Shown here: positions 40,474 through 48,897 of the stretch, in pieces | Position numbering within the stretch: the stretch's first letter is position 1 | Layout: every line of letters begins with the position of its first letter | DNA from: Streptomyces cucumeris | GTDB lineage: Bacteria; Actinomycetota; Actinomycetes; Streptomycetales; Streptomycetaceae | Direction: 5' to 3' | DNA: 64,000 bases | Assembly: GCF_024295805.1 (NCBI RefSeq) | Contig: NZ_JANCLX010000010.1 | Span: 62,001 to 126,000, forward strand | Translations under genes and position numbers: made by a program | Notes under the pieces: model-generated | What the model saw: the letters and a program-made list of their open reading frames with translations, nothing else | What the model was told of the DNA's origin: nothing | Databases searched by the model: none

Positions 40474-42599
40474 GCGATGTCCGCGCACGGCCCCACGCCA
40501 TCGGCAGCCCGATGGACCGCATCGACGGCGCCCAGAAGGTGACCGGCACCGCCACCTACGCCTACGAGTGGCCGGTGGAACACGCCGTCCATCTGTACCC
40601 CCTCCAGTCGACCATCGCCGCCGGACGGATCACCTCGGTGGACACCGCCGAGGCGGAGGCCGAGCCCGGGGTGCTCACCGTGCTCACCCATCTCAACGCA
40701 CCCTCGCTGACCCGGCCCGACGACCCCGAACTCGCCGTGCTCCAGACCGATGAGGTGGCCTGGCGCGGGCAGTTCACCGGTGCCGTGGTGGCCGAGACCC
40801 TGGAGGCCGCGCGCGCCGCCGCCGGACTGGTCCGCTTCGGCTACGCGCCGCGGGAGCACGACGTGGTGCTCCGCGCGGACCGCGACGACCTCCGCAAACC
40901 CGAACACGCCGCCCAGTTCGGCTCGGCCCCCGGCGACCTCCAGGACGGCTCACCCGCCGACAGCCTGCTCGGGGACGCGGACGCGGCGCTGGACTCGGCC
41001 CCGGTCCGGCTGGACGCCACCTACACCACGCCGATGTACCACAACAACCCGATGGAGCCGCACACCGCCGTGGTGAGCTGGGACGACGGCGCGCTGACGG
41101 TGTACTGCTCCACCCAGGGCTCGTCCTTCAGCCAGATGCTGATCGCCGGGGTGCTGGGACTGCCGCCGGACCGGGTCCGGGTGATCTCACCGCACGTCGG
41201 GGGCGGTTTCGGCTCGAAGGTCTACCCCCACTCGTACGCGGTGCTTGCCGCGATGGCCGCCCGTACGGTGCGCCGCCCGGTGAAGTTCGCGCTCACCCGT
41301 CAGCAGATGTTCGCCCTCGTCGGCTACCGCCCCGCCTCGATCCAGCGGATCCGGCTGGCCGCCGACGGCGACGGCAGGCTCACCGCCATCGCCCACGAGG
41401 TGGCCGAACAGACCGCCAAGGCCAAGGGGTACGCGGACCAGGTGGCGGTGTGCACCCGGCTGATGTACACCGCCCCGCACCGCCGCACCACCCACCGGCT
41501 GGCGCCCCTGGACATCCCGGTGCCCACCATCATGCGGGCACCGGGCGAGGGGCAGGGGATGTTCGCGCTGGAGTCGGCCATGGACGAGATGGCCCTCGCC
41601 TGCGGAATGGACCCGGTGGAGTTCCGGATCCGCAACGAGCCGGAGGTCCACCCCGAGTCCGGACTGCCGTTCTCCAGCCGCCATCTGGTGGCCTGTCTGC
41701 GCGAGGGCGCCCGCCGGGCGGGCTGGGAGCGGCGCGACCCCGCCCCCCGGGCACGCCGGGACGGGCGCTGGCTGCTGGGCAGCGGGGTGGCCGCCTCGAC
41801 GTACCCCTCGCCCCGGCTGCCGGGGAGCAGCGCCACCATCCGGGTCACCCCCGACGGCCACCACCGGGTGCTGATCGCCGCCGCCGACCTGGGCACCGGC
41901 ACCTGGACCACGCTCACCCAGATCGCGGCGGACGCGCTGGGCGTCCCGGTCGAACAGGTGGAGGTGCGGATCGGGGACACCGCGCTGCCGCCCGCGTCGG
42001 TGGCCGGGTTCTCCTCCGGGATCAGCAGCTGGGGCAGTTCGATCTGCGCGGCGGCCGAACGGCTGCGCCAGGTCCTGGAGTCCGACCACGGCGGTACCGT
42101 CCCGGCGCAGGGCCTGGAGGTCACCGCGGACATGCCCGCCAACCCCGACGAGGACCGCTACGCGATGCACAGCTTCGGCGCCCAGTTCGCCGAGGTGCGG
42201 GTGGACCGGGACACCGGGGAGGTGCGGGTGGCACGGCTGCTGGGGATGTTCGACGTGGGCCGGGTCATCAACCCCAAGACCGTCCGCTCCCAGCTGATGG
42301 GCGGGATGACGCAGGGGATGTCGATGGCGCTGTACGAACACAGCGTGCTGGACCCGCGGTTCGGACATGTGGTCAACCACGACTTCGGCCAGTACCACAT
42401 CGCCGCCAACGCCGATGTGCACGCGGTGGAGGCGCACTGGGTGCACGAACGGGATCCGCACACCAACGCGATGGGGTCCAAGGGCGCGGGCGAGGTGGGC
42501 ATCGTCGGCACGGCCGCGGCCATCGCCAACGCGGTGTACCACGCCACCGGGGTCCGGGTCCGCGATCTGCCCATCACCCTGGACAAGCTGCTGCCGTAA
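40470..42599 (+). CDS. Molybdenum hydroxylase catalytic subunit (PaoC-like)
   Basis: A 709-aa molybdopterin-cytosine-dinucleotide-type subunit. Landmarks are GGGFGSKVYPHSYAVLAA near residue 245, the MRAPGEGQGMFALESAMDE region near residue 355, and the catalytic base Glu in GSKGAGEVGIVG near residue 673. The substrate is probably an aldehyde, by PaoABC resemblance. Start ATG 40470 overlaps the preceding stop. No XdhC/PaoD insertion chaperone or cofactor gene lies in this operon, so maturation would depend on genes elsewhere. Confidence 0.9.
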   Translation: MSDVRARPHAIGSPMDRIDGAQKVTGTATYAYEWPVEHAVHLYPLQSTIAAGRITSVDTAEAEAEPGVLTVLTHLNAPSLTRPDDPELAVLQTDEVAWRGQFTGAVVAETLEAARAAAGLVRFGYAPREHDVVLRADRDDLRKPEHAAQFGSAPGDLQDGSPADSLLGDADAALDSAPVRLDATYTTPMYHNNPMEPHTAVVSWDDGALTVYCSTQGSSFSQMLIAGVLGLPPDRVRVISPHVGGGFGSKVYPHSYAVLAAMAARTVRRPVKFALTRQQMFALVGYRPASIQRIRLAADGDGRLTAIAHEVAEQTAKAKGYADQVAVCTRLMYTAPHRRTTHRLAPLDIPVPTIMRAPGEGQGMFALESAMDEMALACGMDPVEFRIRNEPEVHPESGLPFSSRHLVACLREGARRAGWERRDPAPRARRDGRWLLGSGVAASTYPSPRLPGSSATIRVTPDGHHRVLIAAADLGTGTWTTLTQIAADALGVPVEQVEVRIGDTALPPASVAGFSSGISSWGSSICAAAERLRQVLESDHGGTVPAQGLEVTADMPANPDEDRYAMHSFGAQFAEVRVDRDTGEVRVARLLGMFDVGRVINPKTVRSQLMGGMTQGMSMALYEHSVLDPRFGHVVNHDFGQYHIAANADVHAVEAHWVHERDPHTNAMGSKGAGEVGIVGTAAAIANAVYHATGVRVRDLPITLDKLLP

Positions 42600-42661
42600 C
42601 CGCTTGCCGTCAACTCCGCGCGTCGCACCGCCAGTTCCGCCCCCGGTCACGGCGATTGCGC

Positions 42662-42667
42662 TAGGGT
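42662..42667 (+). promoter_or_regulatory. Candidate -10 element of the grpE-Hsp70-GTPase array
   Basis: TAGGGT, a common Streptomyces -10 form, lies 46 bp before the GTG of the first gene of the array. No clear -35 is seen at the standard spacing, which is frequent in this genus. Confidence 0.35.
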
Positions 42668-42713
42668 CTGATGCGCCGCACAGACTCGGCCGCACAGACT
42701 TCGGGGGGCGCGC

Positions 42714-43349
42714 GTGCCGGAGACGGAACCCAGTACGACGACCGAAGATCCGGTCGCGCCCGGAGAACCGGCCGAGACCGACGGACCGGCGGTCACCGAC
42801 GCACCCGCCGTCACCGAGGACGCGGCGCCGGAGGCCGGACCGGACGGCGGGCTGGAGCACGCCGTCGCCGGGTTCACCGCCGCGCTGGCGCGGCAGCAGG
42901 ATCTCGCCGACCGGCGCGAGGAGATCATCACCCGGCTGCACACCGAGCTCCAGGAGCTGCGCCGCGGCGAGTTGGACACCGCCCTGGACCTGGTGCGGCA
43001 CGGCCTGATCCGGCTGTACGACCGGATCCTGCGGCAGGCCGAGCAGATCGACGCCCCGCTGGACACCGGTGAACTGCGCACGCTGCTGCGGGCGCTGGCC
43101 GACGAGGCGGCGGACACCCTCGCGGGCACCGGTACCGAGCTTTACGCCCCGCGGGAGGGCGAGCCGTTCGACGCCGCGCGGCACCGCCCGGTGGGGCGCG
43201 CCGAGGCCGCCTCGCAGGAGGCGGACCGCACCGTGGCGCGGGTGGCGGCGGCCGGATTCGCCCGCGGTGAGCGGGTGGTGCGCAAGGCCGAGGTCGTGGT
43301 GGCGCGCTGGGTGCCGCCGGGCGGTGCGCCGCCGGCCGCGGGGCAGTGA
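42714..43349 (+). CDS. GrpE-like nucleotide exchange factor, divergent
   Basis: A 211-aa protein. Residues 1-45 are acidic and disordered, residues about 50-100 form a long helix (coiled-coil look), and the C-terminal part contains GEPFDAARHRPVGR, which matches the GrpE signature G-E-x-F-D-P-x-x-H-E-A. It is likely the exchange factor of the Hsp70 encoded 33 bp downstream rather than the housekeeping GrpE. GTG 42714 follows a G-rich stretch. It is the first gene of the long array that ends with the CHAT protein. Confidence 0.7.
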   Translation: MPETEPSTTTEDPVAPGEPAETDGPAVTDAPAVTEDAAPEAGPDGGLEHAVAGFTAALARQQDLADRREEIITRLHTELQELRRGELDTALDLVRHGLIRLYDRILRQAEQIDAPLDTGELRTLLRALADEAADTLAGTGTELYAPREGEPFDAARHRPVGRAEAASQEADRTVARVAAAGFARGERVVRKAEVVVARWVPPGGAPPAAGQ

Positions 43350-43382
43350 TCGGGGCAGGGAAGGACAGCGGAGGGGGCACGT

Positions 43383-44960
43383 ATGGCCGTCTACGGCATC
43401 GACCTGGGAACCACCTACTCGTGCATCGCCTGCGTGGACGACGTGGGCAGACCCACCGTGCTGCGCAATCTGGAGGGTTCGGACACCACCCCCTCGGTCG
43501 TGTACTTCGAGAGCGCGGACGGCACCGTGGTGGGCCAGTCCGCCAAGGACGCCGCCGTGGTGGACCCGGAGGCGGTGGTGCAGCTCATCAAGCGGGACAT
43601 GGGCGAGGCGGTGACCCGCGAGTTCCACGGCCGGTCGTTCACCCCGGAGGAGATCTCCGCCCGGGTGCTGCGCAAACTCGCCGACGACGCGCGGATCAGC
43701 GGCGGCCACGAGGTGCGGGACGTGGTCATCACCGTTCCCGCCTACTTCGGGATCGCCGAGCGCGACGCCACCCGCAAGGCGGGCGAGATCGCGGGTCTGC
43801 GGGTGCTGGACGTGGTGGCCGAGCCCATCGCGGCCGCCCTCGACTACGGCGCGCTGGGCGCGGGCGCGGACGGCGGTGACCGCGCGATCCTGGTGTACGA
43901 CCTGGGCGGCGGAACCTTCGACACCACGGTGCTGACGCTGCGCGGCACCGAGCTGAAGGTGGTGTGCACCGACGGCGCCAAGGAACTGGGCGGCTCCGAC
44001 TGGGACGACCGGCTGGTGCTGCACCTGGTGGACGCCTTCCGGACCCGGTTCCCCGACGCGGGCGATCCGCTGGCCGATCCGCAGACCGAGACCCAGTTGC
44101 GCAAGGACGCCGAGGAGGCCAAGAAGGCGCTGTCGTTCCGGGGCGCGTACACGGTCCGGGTGATGCACCAGGGGCTGGTGGAGCCGGTCGAGCTGACCCA
44201 GGAGCTGGTCGAGGAGCTCACCCGGGACCTGCTGGACCGCACCGTCGACCTCACCCGGCGCACCGTGGAACTGGCCCGGGAGCGCGGGGTGGCGCACTTC
44301 GACGACGTCCTGCTGGTGGGCGGGGCCACCAAGATGCCCGCGGTGGCCCGGCGGCTGCGCGAGGAGTTCGGCTTCGAGCCCCGGCTGCACAACCCGGATC
44401 TCGCGGTGGCCCGCGGCGCCTCGCTGTACGCCCTGGACCGCGCGCTGTACGTGATCAACAGCGGTGAGGTGTCCGCCGAGGAGGCGCCGCAGGTGCCCGA
44501 CACCGGGCGGATCACCCACCAGCCGTACACGATCTCCACCGTCGCCTCGCGCGGCTACGGCATCCAGGTGTGGGACACCACTCTGGAGCGGGAGTACGTG
44601 ACCCATCTGGTGCACGCCAACGATGCGTTGCCGGTCGCGGTGGTCCAGGACTTCTACACCATCCGCGCCGGTCAGCGGAAGGTGGACATCAAGGTGATGG
44701 AACAGGCCGGTGCGGTCGAGTCCGATGAGCTGGGCCACAACACGGTGGTCGCCGACGGCACGCTGGACATCCCGCCGGACAAGCCCGAGCGCTGGCCCAT
44801 CCAGTGCGAGTTCACCCTGGACACCTCGGGGTTGCTGACGGTCGTGGCCACCGAACGCGAGACCGGTGAACGGCTGACCCTCACGGTGCGGATCGGCGGG
44901 ATGACCGAGGAGGCGGTGGAGGAGGCCAGGCTCTCCCTCACCAAGGAGCGGATCGCCTGA
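43383..44960 (+). CDS. Hsp70-family ATPase without C-terminal lid
   Basis: A 525-aa Hsp70. The actin-like ATPase domain (residues 1-375) has GIDLGTTYSCIA (phosphate 1), VYDLGGGTFDTTVL (phosphate 2) and LLVGGATKMPAV (adenosine). The beta substrate-binding domain follows (residues about 380-505). The protein stops where the alpha-helical lid of DnaK would begin, and the linker is not the usual DVLLLDV type. It is therefore a specialised Hsp70 that probably holds a partner protein of this operon. GGAGGGGG precedes ATG 43383. Confidence 0.9.
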   Translation: MAVYGIDLGTTYSCIACVDDVGRPTVLRNLEGSDTTPSVVYFESADGTVVGQSAKDAAVVDPEAVVQLIKRDMGEAVTREFHGRSFTPEEISARVLRKLADDARISGGHEVRDVVITVPAYFGIAERDATRKAGEIAGLRVLDVVAEPIAAALDYGALGAGADGGDRAILVYDLGGGTFDTTVLTLRGTELKVVCTDGAKELGGSDWDDRLVLHLVDAFRTRFPDAGDPLADPQTETQLRKDAEEAKKALSFRGAYTVRVMHQGLVEPVELTQELVEELTRDLLDRTVDLTRRTVELARERGVAHFDDVLLVGGATKMPAVARRLREEFGFEPRLHNPDLAVARGASLYALDRALYVINSGEVSAEEAPQVPDTGRITHQPYTISTVASRGYGIQVWDTTLEREYVTHLVHANDALPVAVVQDFYTIRAGQRKVDIKVMEQAGAVESDELGHNTVVADGTLDIPPDKPERWPIQCEFTLDTSGLLTVVATERETGERLTLTVRIGGMTEEAVEEARLSLTKERIA

Positions 44961-45013
44961 ACCGGGACCGCCTGGACCGGCCGCCGCCGGAACGCCGTTG
45001 GGGGAGGTGAGCG

Positions 45014-47692
45014 ATGGCATTCGACGAGGCGCGCTACCGCCGTGAGGTGCTGGACCACGGGCTGCCGCTCAAGGACGACCTGCGCTGGCGGTACCAGCTC
45101 GAGGAGCCGCTGACCGGTGCCTCGGTCACCGAGGCGGTGCGGGAGACCCGGGCCTGCTGGCGGCGGAGCCGGTCCCGGCTGAAGTACCGGCCGGTGATCG
45201 AGGCGCTGGAGGCCGGACACCCGGTCCACCAGCGGGTGTTCGACGCCGCGGCGGCGGGCGACCTGGCGCCGTTGCGGGCGGCACTGGCCGACCAGGGCCG
45301 CCGTGAGGACGACGGCCGCCGCCGGCTGGTGGCCGCGCTGGAGGAGGCCGCGGACGGGCTCGGGCTGATCGCACCCGCCACCGTCGAGGAGGTGGCGGCG
45401 GCCCACGGGGTCCCCGGGGACCGGGTGCGCGAGACGCTGCGCGGGGCGGGGATCGAGGTCAGGGAGCCGGACACGCTGCCCGCCGCCCCGCATCCGGCGT
45501 ATCTGCGCTGCGCCCGGCAGCTCGGGCTGCTGCGGCTGCGCCATGTCGCCGACTTCCTGGCGGCGGACGGACCCGGCGGCCGGACCGCCGCCCCGCTGGC
45601 CCCCTTCGGCGAGCCCCCGCCCGGGGAACGGGACCTGGACCGGGCGGCCCTCCGCTGGGCGCGGCTGCCGCACAGCGCCGCCCAGACCGCCGCGCACGGT
45701 GTGGTGGCCGCGCTGCGGCAGGTGCTGGGCGAGGGCGGCCAAGAAGCCCTGGGAGCGGTACTGCGGTACGAACTGGCCGCCTCGGTGCGCGAGCACCGCG
45801 CGGCCCGCTCCGGCGCCGCCACCCTGCTGGCCCACGCCGTCGGGGAGTTGTCGGTCGCCGAGGCCGACGCCAAGCGGCTGGTCTTCGCCGTCCTCCACGA
45901 GCACGCCGGGGACCCGGTCACCGGGCGGCTGCGGCGGCTGGCCGCCGACGGGCTGCTCGCCGAGGCCGCCGCCGTCCTGGACCGGTTCCCGGACGGTGCG
46001 CTGCCGGAGGAGACGGCCGGGCTGGCCGCGCACGTCCGGGAGCGGCTGGCCGAGGCGGTGCGGCTGCGCGACCGGGCCGCCGGACTGCGCGGCGGCGATC
46101 CGGACCGCGGCTGGGAACTGCTGGAGCGGGCCGGGGAGATCGCCGCGGACCTGCCCGGGGCGGACGCGCTGCGCCGGGCGCTGCCCGCCCGTCCGGTACC
46201 GCGGGCCAGGGCGGTCTCCGACGACGCGGGGGTGCTGGTGGAGTGGGAGCCCTCCGCCTCCACCGCCGGGGAGCCGGAGTACCTGGTGGTGCGGCGCGCG
46301 GGCAGGCCGCCGCGCTCCGCACTCGACGGCACCGTCCTGCGGCCGGACTCCCCCGCGGCCACCTCGCTGCGCGACACCTTCGCACCCGACGGCGCCGCCC
46401 TGTTCGTCGGCCGTCCGCTGTACTACGGCGTGGCGGTGCGGCGCGGAGCGGGGCCGGACACCCCGGTGTCCGCGCTCACGGTGTGCGGGCCGGTGTACCA
46501 CCGCCCCGAGGTGTCGCAGGTGTCGCTGCGGGCGGGCGACGCCACCGTCACCGGCGCCTGGCGGTGTCCGGCCGGGGCGGAGTCGGTGGAGGTGACCCGC
46601 GATGTGCACGGCGGGCGCGCGGTGCGGGTGGTCACCCGCCGGGACGGCTTCACCGAGGGCGGCCTGGCCAACGGCACCGTCCACCGCTACCGGATCGCGG
46701 TGGTCTACCGCGGCCCGGACGGTTCGCGGACGGTCACCGAGGGCGTCCGGCTCCCGGCCACCCCGGTCTCCCCGCCACGGGCGGTGACCGCGCTGCGGGT
46801 GGAGCCGGCGGCGGACGATCCGGCGGCGCTGGTGGCCCGGTTCCCCGCGCCGTCCGGCGGCGACGCCGCGCTCTATCTGCTGGACGGGGCGGTGCCGTGG
46901 CCGGAGGGGACTCGGCTGCCGGTGGCCGGACTGCGGCCCGCCGCCCGTCCGCTGACGGCCGCACCGGCCCCCGGCGGTCTGCGGTTCACGGTCCCGGCGC
47001 GCAGCGCCACCGTGCTGGTGGTGACGGTGGCCGGGGACGAGGCGGTGACCGGTCCGCACCGGCGGGTCGAGGTGCTGCCGGGGCTCGGCCGGATCGAGGC
47101 GCGGCGGCTGGGCGGTGAGGTGTCCGTGGCGTTCGACTGGCCCGCCCACGGGGTGGACGCGGCCGAGGTGTCCTGGACGGTGGGCGGTGCCCCGGCGGGC
47201 CGCAGGACCGTCACCCGCGCCGCGTATCTGCACGGGGCGGGGGCCCGGATCCCGGTGGCGGACGGGGCGGCGGTGGAGATCGAGGTGCGGGCGATGGCGT
47301 CCGGCGCCGGGCCGCGGGTGGGCGGCGCCCCCTCGTCCGTCTCGCTGCCCGCGCGGGTCGAGGTCGGCTACCGGCTGCGCCGGTCCGGGCTGCCCGGACG
47401 GCGCGCCCTGCGCGCGGTGTTCACCGCGGAAGCCACTGTGCACGCGGAACGGCTGCTGCTGGTACGGGCGTACGGCGAGAGCTGGCCGCTGACGCCCGGG
47501 GACGGCGAGACGCTCGGAGAGCTCACGGACGTCGAACTGCGCGCCGGACGGCCGGTGGAGCTCACCGTGCCCGCGCCCGGCGGGAAGGGGCCGGGCGGCA
47601 AGGGCTACTGGCTGCGCTGCTTCGCCGTCGCCGACGGGGTGCTGCTGCGCGATCCGCCGACACATGAACTCCGGGTGGGGCGAGGGACATGA
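45014..47692 (+). CDS. Large protein with helical N-terminus and fibronectin-type-III-like repeats
   Basis: An 892-aa protein not matched to a named family. Residues 1-395 are predicted helical (repeated Ala/Leu/Arg/Glu pattern). Residues about 400-890 are beta-rich and look like several Fn3-type sandwiches, with recurring strand pairs such as TVHRYRIAVVYRGPDGS. No catalytic motif, signal peptide or membrane segment is seen. GGGGAGGTGA precedes ATG 45014. Sitting directly after the Hsp70, it could be the chaperone client or adaptor of the system. This is inference. Confidence 0.75.
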   Translation: MAFDEARYRREVLDHGLPLKDDLRWRYQLEEPLTGASVTEAVRETRACWRRSRSRLKYRPVIEALEAGHPVHQRVFDAAAAGDLAPLRAALADQGRREDDGRRRLVAALEEAADGLGLIAPATVEEVAAAHGVPGDRVRETLRGAGIEVREPDTLPAAPHPAYLRCARQLGLLRLRHVADFLAADGPGGRTAAPLAPFGEPPPGERDLDRAALRWARLPHSAAQTAAHGVVAALRQVLGEGGQEALGAVLRYELAASVREHRAARSGAATLLAHAVGELSVAEADAKRLVFAVLHEHAGDPVTGRLRRLAADGLLAEAAAVLDRFPDGALPEETAGLAAHVRERLAEAVRLRDRAAGLRGGDPDRGWELLERAGEIAADLPGADALRRALPARPVPRARAVSDDAGVLVEWEPSASTAGEPEYLVVRRAGRPPRSALDGTVLRPDSPAATSLRDTFAPDGAALFVGRPLYYGVAVRRGAGPDTPVSALTVCGPVYHRPEVSQVSLRAGDATVTGAWRCPAGAESVEVTRDVHGGRAVRVVTRRDGFTEGGLANGTVHRYRIAVVYRGPDGSRTVTEGVRLPATPVSPPRAVTALRVEPAADDPAALVARFPAPSGGDAALYLLDGAVPWPEGTRLPVAGLRPAARPLTAAPAPGGLRFTVPARSATVLVVTVAGDEAVTGPHRRVEVLPGLGRIEARRLGGEVSVAFDWPAHGVDAAEVSWTVGGAPAGRRTVTRAAYLHGAGARIPVADGAAVEIEVRAMASGAGPRVGGAPSSVSLPARVEVGYRLRRSGLPGRRALRAVFTAEATVHAERLLLVRAYGESWPLTPGDGETLGELTDVELRAGRPVELTVPAPGGKGPGGKGYWLRCFAVADGVLLRDPPTHELRVGRGT

Positions 47693-47701
47693 GGGGGACG
47701 C

Positions 47702-47737
47702 ATGCGACGACGGGTGGAGCAGGTGGGTGACCGATGA
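47702..47737 (+). CDS. Possible 11-codon leader ORF overlapping the GTPase start
   Basis: ATG 47702 opens an 11-codon frame (MRRRVEQVGDR) whose TGA overlaps the ATG of the GTPase gene (ATGA at 47734). It could couple translation of the GTPase to ribosome flow. It may equally be chance. Confidence 0.25.
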   Translation: MRRRVEQVGDR

Positions 47738-48891
47738 GGTTCAGCGGCGGTGGGCGCGGGCGGCGCACCTGGGTGTGTCCGCACTGCTTCCGGCGCGTCG
47801 GCCGCGGCGGCTTCGGCTTCGTCTGTGTCACGGGCGGCCGGGAGTGCGCCGAGGACCGGCGGCTGGCCGCGGCCGATCCGCTGGACCGCCGCGCGACCTG
47901 TGGCACCTGCGGCCATCTCACCACCCGGCGCCGCTGCCACGCCTGCGGGGACCGGCTGCCGGAGGGCTATCTGGAGTCGCCGGGGCGGATCGTGGCGCTC
48001 GCCGGGCCGGTCAGCTCGGGCAAGAGCACGTATATCGCGGTGCTGGTCCACGAGTTGCTGCACCGTCTCGGCGATGAGCTGGGCACCTCGCTGGTGCCGT
48101 GCGACGACCGCACCACCGACGACTACCGGGAGCGCTACGAGCGCCATCTGTACGACGGCCACCGGACCGTGCCCAAGACCCAGGAGCGGGACGGCGGCCG
48201 CCCGCTGGTGTACCGGCTCGGCCGCACCCGCCGCGGCGCGTTCGGCAGGACCCGGGACACCTCGCTCACCCTGGTCTTCCTGGACACCGCGGGTGAACAC
48301 TTCGGCTCCCGGGACCGGATGGAGACCCGGCTGCGGTACCTCGCGGAGGCCGACGCGGTGGTGGTGCTGGTCGACCCCGGGGACGTGGCGGGGCCCGGCG
48401 CGGCGTCGAACCCGGCATCCGGCGCGGCGGCGGGCGGCGCCGTCCGCACCGCCGAGCACACCGCCGGTCCGTCGGCGGACGTGCTCACCCGGGTGCTGCG
48501 CCACCTCGGCGAGGTGCACGCCCCCGGCGGACGCCGGAAGGTGCCGGTCCCGGTCGGGGTGGCGCTCACGAAGCTGGATCTGCTGTGGCCCCGGCTGCCC
48601 GACAACTCCCCGCTGCACCGCACCCGTACGCCCGGCCCGGTGTTCGACGCGGACGACCGCGCCGCCGTGCACACCGAGCTGCGGGCTCTGCTGACCGGGT
48701 GGCAGGAGGGCGGGCTCGCCCGTCGGCTGGACCAGTCCTGCGCCGACTACCAGCTCTTCGCCGTGTCGATGCTGGGCTCGTCGCCGCGCGGCGCGGAGCT
48801 GGGTCTGGGCGGGGTGCGGCCGCACCGGGTGGAGGATCCGCTGATGTGGCTGCTGCACCGGTTCGGCATGCTCGACCGGGGAACGGGGTGA
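47734..48891 (+). CDS. Zinc-ribbon GTPase, DO-GTPase2-like (TRAFAC class)
   Basis: A 385-aa GTPase. The N-terminus (residues 1-75) has CxxC pairs (WVCPHCF, ATCGTCGH, RCHACGD) forming zinc ribbons. The G domain has a P-loop AGPVSSGKST (Lys97), switch II/G3 DTAGE (184-188) and G4 TKLD (279-282). A Pro/Ala-rich insertion lies around residue 225. This matches the GTPase class that comparative genomics pairs with GAP1 proteins. It has no membrane segment. It is probably the active switch of the array and may work with the pseudo-GTPase two genes downstream, the double-GTPase logic (inference). Confidence 0.8.
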   Translation: MRFSGGGRGRRTWVCPHCFRRVGRGGFGFVCVTGGRECAEDRRLAAADPLDRRATCGTCGHLTTRRRCHACGDRLPEGYLESPGRIVALAGPVSSGKSTYIAVLVHELLHRLGDELGTSLVPCDDRTTDDYRERYERHLYDGHRTVPKTQERDGGRPLVYRLGRTRRGAFGRTRDTSLTLVFLDTAGEHFGSRDRMETRLRYLAEADAVVVLVDPGDVAGPGAASNPASGAAAGGAVRTAEHTAGPSADVLTRVLRHLGEVHAPGGRRKVPVPVGVALTKLDLLWPRLPDNSPLHRTRTPGPVFDADDRAAVHTELRALLTGWQEGGLARRLDQSCADYQLFAVSMLGSSPRGAELGLGGVRPHRVEDPLMWLLHRFGMLDRGTG

Positions 48892-48897
48892 GCCGCC

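Noticed and set aside
42600..42713. Possible small gene between the molybdenum hydroxylase and GrpE-like genes
   Set aside because: Too short and without a plausible start; best read as a promoter region.
41187..45020. A 1277-codon minus-strand open frame opposite the molybdenum hydroxylase, GrpE and Hsp70 genes
   Set aside because: The plus strand carries clear family motifs throughout; the antisense translation is low-complexity.
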